The notes under the pieces were generated by a model that saw nothing but the letters and a program-made list of their open reading frames with translations, had not been told where the DNA came from and ran no database searches. Positions 6,437 through 9,743 of a DNA stretch of 9,743 bases are shown piece by piece. The DNA comes from a bacterium. GTDB lineage: Bacteria > Krumholzibacteriota > Krumholzibacteria > LZORAL124-64-63. Position 1 is the stretch's first letter; the number at the start of each line of letters is the position of its first letter. The translations under genes and the position numbers were made by a program. The stretch spans positions 1 through 9,743 of the forward strand of contig VGXH01000037.1 of assembly GCA_016873405.1 (NCBI GenBank), given 5' to 3'.

Positions 6437-7414
6437 ATGACCCGCTGGCCCGACACCCGCCTGCAGCGCCTGCTGGGCATCGAGCACCCGATCATCCAGG
6501 GCGGCATGGTCTACAACTCCGGCGCGCGCCTGGCCGCCGCCGTCAGCAACGCCGGCGGCCTGGGCCTGATCGGGGCCGGCAGCCTGCGCCCGGACGCGTT
6601 CGGTGAACAGGTGCGCAAGGCGCGCGCCCTGACCGACCGGCCCTTCGGCGTGAACCTGCCGCTGCTCTACCCGCACGTGGCCGAGTGCCTGGAGATCGCG
6701 CTGGCCGAGGGCGTGCGCGTCTTCTTCACCAGCGCCGGCTCGCCGCGCGCGGCGGCTTCCCGGCTGAAGGAAGCGGGCTGTGCGGTGGTGCACGTCGTGG
6801 CCCACCCCGACCTGGCCCGCAAGTGCGAAGAGGCCGGCTGCGACGCGGTGGTCTGCGAGGGCTTCGAGGCCGGCGGTCACAACGGCCGCGACGAGATCAC
6901 CACCCTGGTCCTGGTGCCCGAGTGCGTCCGCGCGGTGTCCATCCCGGTCATCGCCGCCGGCGGCATCGCCACCGGAGCGCAGGTCGCCGCCATGCTCGCC
7001 CTCGGCGCGGCCGGCGTGCAGGTCGGCTCCCGCTTCGCCGTCACCGTGGAGTCCAGCGGACACGACGCCTTCAAGCGGGCCGTGGCGGCGGCCGGTCCGG
7101 GCGACACGCGCCTGGTCCTCAAGGCGCACGTGCCGGTGCGCCTGCTGCGCAACGCCTTCCGCGAGCGCATCGAGGCCCTGGAGGCGCGCGGGGCCACCCG
7201 CGCGGAGCTGGTCGCCGAGCTGGGGCAGGGCCGCGCCCGGCGCGGCATGCTCGAGGGCGACCTGCAGGAAGGCGAGCTGGAGATCGGGCAGGTCGCCGGG
7301 CTCATCGACGACATCCCGCCCGCCGCGGAGGTCGTCAGGCGCCTGGTGGCGGACTGCGGGCGCGCCCTGGCCCGCCTGACCGGCCCGGGGACCGGCGATG
7401 GCGCCGGGGCCTGA
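6437..7414 (+). CDS. Nitronate monooxygenase / FabK-like FMN flavoprotein
   Basis: A 325-residue TIM-barrel flavoprotein. The N-terminus has IEHPIIQGGM (15-24), the conserved FMN-site start of the 2-nitropropane dioxygenase/FabK superfamily. AVSNAGGLGLIGAG follows, then GFEAGGHNG with the conserved His148, and the phosphate-binding AAGGIATG (173-180) followed by GVQVGSRF. The C-terminal segment with RRGMLEGDLQEGELEIGQ is typical of a subgroup common in Bacteroidota and relatives. Members either oxidise alkyl nitronates or, as FabK, reduce enoyl-ACP in fatty-acid synthesis; sequence alone does not decide. No other fatty-acid gene is in the window, which mildly argues against a dedicated FabK role. 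GGGGGAG lies just before the ATG. The stop overlaps the queG start by 17 bases, indicating coupled translation. Confidence 0.9.
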   Translation: MTRWPDTRLQRLLGIEHPIIQGGMVYNSGARLAAAVSNAGGLGLIGAGSLRPDAFGEQVRKARALTDRPFGVNLPLLYPHVAECLEIALAEGVRVFFTSAGSPRAAASRLKEAGCAVVHVVAHPDLARKCEEAGCDAVVCEGFEAGGHNGRDEITTLVLVPECVRAVSIPVIAAGGIATGAQVAAMLALGAAGVQVGSRFAVTVESSGHDAFKRAVAAAGPGDTRLVLKAHVPVRLLRNAFRERIEALEARGATRAELVAELGQGRARRGMLEGDLQEGELEIGQVAGLIDDIPPAAEVVRRLVADCGRALARLTGPGTGDGAGA

Positions 7415-8579
7415 CGCCGCGCCCCCGCCGGGGGTCGCGCGCCGGCTGGACGCCGCGGCGCTGGCGGGTCTGCTGGCGCGCGTCTGCCCGCCGCACCACC
7501 TGGACCTCGCGGGCGCCCTGGCCCTGCCCTGCCCCCTGCCGCACGCCGACCGCTGGCGGGCCTATGTGGCCGAGGGCCGCCACGGCGGCCTGGACTGGCT
7601 CGTGCGCGAGCCCGAGGCCCGCCTGGACCCCACCGGGCGCGACCCGTGGGCGCGCACGCTGCTGGTCTTCGCGCAGCGCTACACCGACGGCTGGCCGGCC
7701 GACGACCCCGACCCGGCGGCCGGCGGACCGCCCGGCGAGGCGGAGTCGCCGGACAGCCCGCCCTGGACCGCGCGGGTGGCCCGCTACGCGCGCGGGCTGG
7801 ACTACCACGACCTGCTGCTGGGGGACATCCGCGGCGCCCTGGCGGCCCTCACGGCCGCCGGCCCGGCCTTCCGCGCCCGCGTGGCCGTCGATACCGGGCC
7901 CTACCTGGAGCGCGAGTACGCCTGGCTGGCCGGCCTCGGCTTCCTGGGCCGCAACACCTGCCTGATCCACGAGAAGCTCGGCTCGGGCCTGCTGCTGGGC
8001 GTGGCGCTGACCGACCTGGAGGTCGACGGGCTGCCGCCGGCGGGCGTGCCCGCCCCCGAGCCGCTCCATGGGGCTGTCCGGCGCCGCCGCCGCGCCGCGC
8101 CCCTCGCGCCCCTCGCCCCCCTCGCCCCCGTCACGCGCTGCGGGACCTGCACGCGCTGCATCGAGGCCTGCCCCACGCAGGCGATCCTGCCCGGCGGCGG
8201 GCTGGACGCCGCCGGTTGCCTGAGCACGTGGACCATCGAGAAGCGCGGGCGGGCGCCGGACGGCCGCGAGGCCGAGCAGGGCGGCCTGCTGTTCGGCTGC
8301 GACATCTGCCAGGCGGTGTGCCCGTGGAACCGGCGCGCGTCCGCCCAGCCGCCGCCGGGCCAGCCGCCGCCCGGCCTGCCGCCCCTGCGCGAGGGCTACG
8401 GCGCGTTGCCCGCGCATGCGGAGCTGGGCCTGGCCGACCTGGCGCGCCTGGATGACGACGCCTTCCGCGCGCGCTTCCGCCGCACGCCGCTGTGGCGGGC
8501 GCATCCGGAGGGGCTGCGGCGCAACGCGGCGCGCGTGCTGGCGAATCTGGCGCGCCGGCGAGGGGAGGGCGGGACATGA
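7398..8579 (+). CDS. queG: Epoxyqueuosine reductase QueG
   Basis: A 393-residue cytoplasmic enzyme catalysing the last step of queuosine synthesis in tRNA: reduction of epoxyqueuosine at the wobble position to queuosine, using cobalamin and two [4Fe-4S] clusters. The N-terminal part has RHGGLDWL and WARTLLVFAQRY. The general-acid segment VDTGPYLERE places the catalytic Asp at 165, followed by GLGFLGRNTCLIH. Ferredoxin-like cysteines are Cys248-x2-Cys251-x2-Cys254-x3-Cys258-Pro, Cys274 (AGCLSTWTIE), and Cys301-x2-Cys304-x3-Cys308-Pro-Trp-Asn. The C-terminus HPEGLRRNAARVLANL is usual for the family. Length is near the 379-386 of characterised QueG proteins. One oddity is an Arg-rich plus Ala-Pro-Leu repeat insertion just before Cys248. 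The start overlaps the flavoprotein gene by 17 bases, and the stop overlaps the radical SAM start as ATGA. No other queuosine gene is visible here. Confidence 0.95.
   Translation: MAPGPDAAPPPGVARRLDAAALAGLLARVCPPHHLDLAGALALPCPLPHADRWRAYVAEGRHGGLDWLVREPEARLDPTGRDPWARTLLVFAQRYTDGWPADDPDPAAGGPPGEAESPDSPPWTARVARYARGLDYHDLLLGDIRGALAALTAAGPAFRARVAVDTGPYLEREYAWLAGLGFLGRNTCLIHEKLGSGLLLGVALTDLEVDGLPPAGVPAPEPLHGAVRRRRRAAPLAPLAPLAPVTRCGTCTRCIEACPTQAILPGGGLDAAGCLSTWTIEKRGRAPDGREAEQGGLLFGCDICQAVCPWNRRASAQPPPGQPPPGLPPLREGYGALPAHAELGLADLARLDDDAFRARFRRTPLWRAHPEGLRRNAARVLANLARRRGEGGT
8097..8129 (+). repeat. 9-base tandem repeat inside queG
   Basis: The 9-base unit GCGCCCCTC (later copies GCCCCCCTC) is repeated about 3.7 times in frame and encodes (Ala-Pro-Leu)x3-Ala-Pro, residues 234-244. 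It follows an Arg-rich stretch (RRRRR). The repeat lies in the loop between the cobalamin-binding region and the first 4Fe-4S cysteine, where family members usually have a short loop. Confidence 0.8.
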
Positions 8580-9585
8580 GCGGCATCGCGCCGGCGGCCG
8601 CCTGGTGGCGCCGGTTGCCGAATGGCCAGGCCGCCTGCGACCTGTGCCCGATCGGCTGCCGGCTGCGCGAGGGCCAGTCCGGTCCCTGCGGCACGCGCGC
8701 CAACCGCGGCGGTGTGATGCGGCCGCTGCACTACGGCCGCGTGGCCACGGCGGCTCTCGACCCGATCGAGAAGAAGCCCCTCTACCACTTCCACCCCGGG
8801 CGCGACATCCTGTCGGTGGCGGCGCCCGGCTGCAATCTGCACTGCCTGTTCTGCCAGAACTGGAGCCTGAGCCAGGAGCCGGACGCGCCGACGCGCCCGG
8901 CGTCGCCCGCCGACCTGGTCGCCGCCGCGCGCGCCCAGGACTCGGTGGGGCTGGCCTTCACCTACAGCGAGCCTCTGGTCTGGTACGAGTTCGTGCGCGA
9001 CGCGGCGCTGGCCGCCCGCGAGGCCGGGCTGGCCGTGGTGCTGGTGACCAACGGCTACCTCAACGAGGAGCCGCTGGCCGAACTGCTGCCGCTGGTCGAC
9101 GCCGCGAACATCGACCTCAAGGCGATGGACGACGCCTTCTACCGCCGCGTGTGCAAGGCGCGGCTCGCGCCGGTGCTGGCCGCGATCGACGGCTTTCTGG
9201 CCGCGGGCGTGCACGTGGAGCTGACGAACCTGCTCATCCCCGGCCACAACGACGCGCCGGAGGCCGTGGACCGGCTCGTGGCGCACGTCGCCGGCCTGGG
9301 GCGGCCCCCAACTTCAGCGCCTACCACCCGGCCTGGCGCCTGCAGGCGCCGCCGACGCCGCGCGCGACGCTGCTGCGGGCGCGTGAGCAGGCCGCCGCGC
9401 GGCTGGAGTGGGTGTACCTGGGCAACGCGCCGCTCACCGACCTGGACGGCGCCCCCGGGCGCGATTCGCGCTGCCCCGCCTGCGACGCGCTGCTCGTCGA
9501 TCGCGGCGGCCGCCGGGCCGTCTCCCACCTGCGCCCGGGCGCCGCCTGTCCCGGCTGCGGCCGCCCGCAGCCGTTCCGCGCCTGA
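8576..9585 (+). CDS. amrS: AmmeMemoRadiSam system radical SAM protein, apparent frameshift
   Basis: The gene starts at ATG 8576 (GGGGAGGG upstream, ATGA overlap with queG). It is conserved in the first frame to about 9300, then in the -1 frame to TGA 9583-9585. Joining the frames gives about 336 residues, the usual family length. The first part has an N-terminal cysteine cluster (Cys21, Cys24, Cys28, Cys38), DPIEKKPLYHFHPG, the radical SAM motif Cys86-x3-Cys90-x2-Cys93 (GCNLHCLFCQNW), FTYSEPLVWYEF, NIDLKAMDD and ELTNLLIPGHND. The second part has FSAYHPAWRL, PPTP, VYLGNAP and two CxxC pairs of a terminal zinc ribbon. The family occurs with AMMECR1- and Memo-like proteins; I know of no settled reaction. 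Neither partner is in the window. Without the shift the first frame runs to 9661 as low-complexity Arg/Pro sequence. The break could be a sequencing indel in a C5 run (9305-9309), a real mutation, or recoding. Confidence 0.85.
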
Positions 9586-9600
9586 TCGTCCCGGCCGACC

Positions 9601-9678
9601 CGGGTCGCTGCTGGCGAACACCTCCCCGGAACGGGGCGGCGGGCCGCCCCGCGCGCCGTGACGCGCGGGAGCGACCCG
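9601..9678. terminator. Nested GC inverted repeats between convergent genes
   Basis: The 136-base gap after amrS (9586-9721) holds several exact inverted repeats. CGGGTCGCT (9601-9609) pairs with AGCGACCCG (9670-9678) as an outer 9-bp stem. Inside it, 9632-9639 pairs with 9644-9651 (8 bp, loop CGGG), and GCGCG (9651-9655) pairs with CGCGC (9662-9666), sharing one base with the previous stem. A 12-bp palindrome CGACCCGGGTCG spans 9596-9607 and competes with the outer stem. There is no T-tract on either strand. Because the flanking genes converge, a bidirectional tail-less terminator is the simplest reading. I see no gene in this gap. Confidence 0.45.
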
Positions 9679-9721
9679 CCGTTGTCCGCCTCCGGCCCCG
9701 CGGCCTTCGGCCCGCCCGCCG

Positions 9722-9743
9722 CTATTTGGCGAGCACCATCCCC
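9722..9743 (-). CDS. Last codons of a reverse-strand protein, possibly secreted
   Basis: Read on the - strand, the final bases encode Gly-Met-Val-Leu-Ala-Lys followed by a TAG stop (9722-9724). A terminal 'kMvLlk' strand is common in secreted proteins of the FCB group and related candidate phyla, where a FlgD-like or type IX sorting-like domain ends at that strand. Only six codons are visible, so this could be chance; the frame left of the stop lies outside the window. The convergent layout and the structured gap before it fit a gene end here. Confidence 0.4.

Noticed and set aside
9316..9661. The first-frame extension of the radical SAM gene to 9661 as the true C-terminus
   Set aside because: Past about 9300 this frame turns into Arg/Pro/Ala low-complexity sequence, while the -1 frame has the family's FSAYHP, PPTP, VYLGN and zinc-ribbon motifs and stops at 9585.
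1..9743. Defence, phage, transposon or CRISPR content
   Set aside because: I looked for transposase, integrase, toxin-antitoxin and nuclease motifs, direct-repeat arrays and long terminal inverted repeats, and found none. All genes fit core or envelope functions of similar composition.

Overview
The window is a GC-rich chromosomal segment with closely packed genes. It reads as ordinary housekeeping and envelope DNA rather than a mobile or defence island: I see no transposase, integrase, tRNA, rRNA or CRISPR array. The organism looks like a high-GC, diderm bacterium. A LolA-like lipoprotein-sorting protein implies an outer membrane. The large secreted Asp-box (VPS10/sortilin-like) protein, and a probable reverse-strand C-terminus ending Gly-Met-Val-Leu-Ala-Lys at the right edge, resemble proteins of the FCB group and candidate phyla such as Krumholzibacteriota or Eisenbacteria. 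That placement is inference only.

Left part (1-3573, + strand): the tail of a LolA-like protein, then a 109-base gap with a perfect 13-bp GC hairpin, then a 1054-residue exported Asp-box repeat protein. It ends in a 7-base convergent overlap with the next gene.

Middle (3567-4784, - strand): mscL, a mechanosensitive channel with a C-terminal zinc ribbon, is followed 6 bases later by an MtfA-type (M90) zinc peptidase. The two probably form an operon with a good sigma70-like promoter at 4869-4897.

Divergent intergenic region (4785-5044): it carries the mscL promoter and a second sigma70-like promoter on the + strand (4968-4996). The spacer of the second promoter is filled by an inverted repeat. 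A possible 12-codon leader ORF follows and overlaps the next gene by GTGA.

Right part (5080-9585, + strand): five tightly spaced genes probably form one operon. They are a YgjP-like metallopeptidase, an HD-domain hydrolase, a nitronate monooxygenase/FabK-like flavoprotein, the epoxyqueuosine reductase QueG (tRNA queuosine synthesis), and the radical SAM protein of the AmmeMemoRadiSam set. The last two overlap by ATGA. The radical SAM gene carries an apparent one-base frameshift near 9300-9310. Its AMMECR1 and Memo partners are not in the window. After it lies a 136-base region rich in inverted repeats, then the probable last codons of a reverse-strand secreted protein.

I found no convincing new system. 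The points most worth a second look are the radical SAM frameshift, the dyad-in-spacer promoter with its leader ORF, the tail-less GC hairpins, and the low-complexity insertion in QueG.
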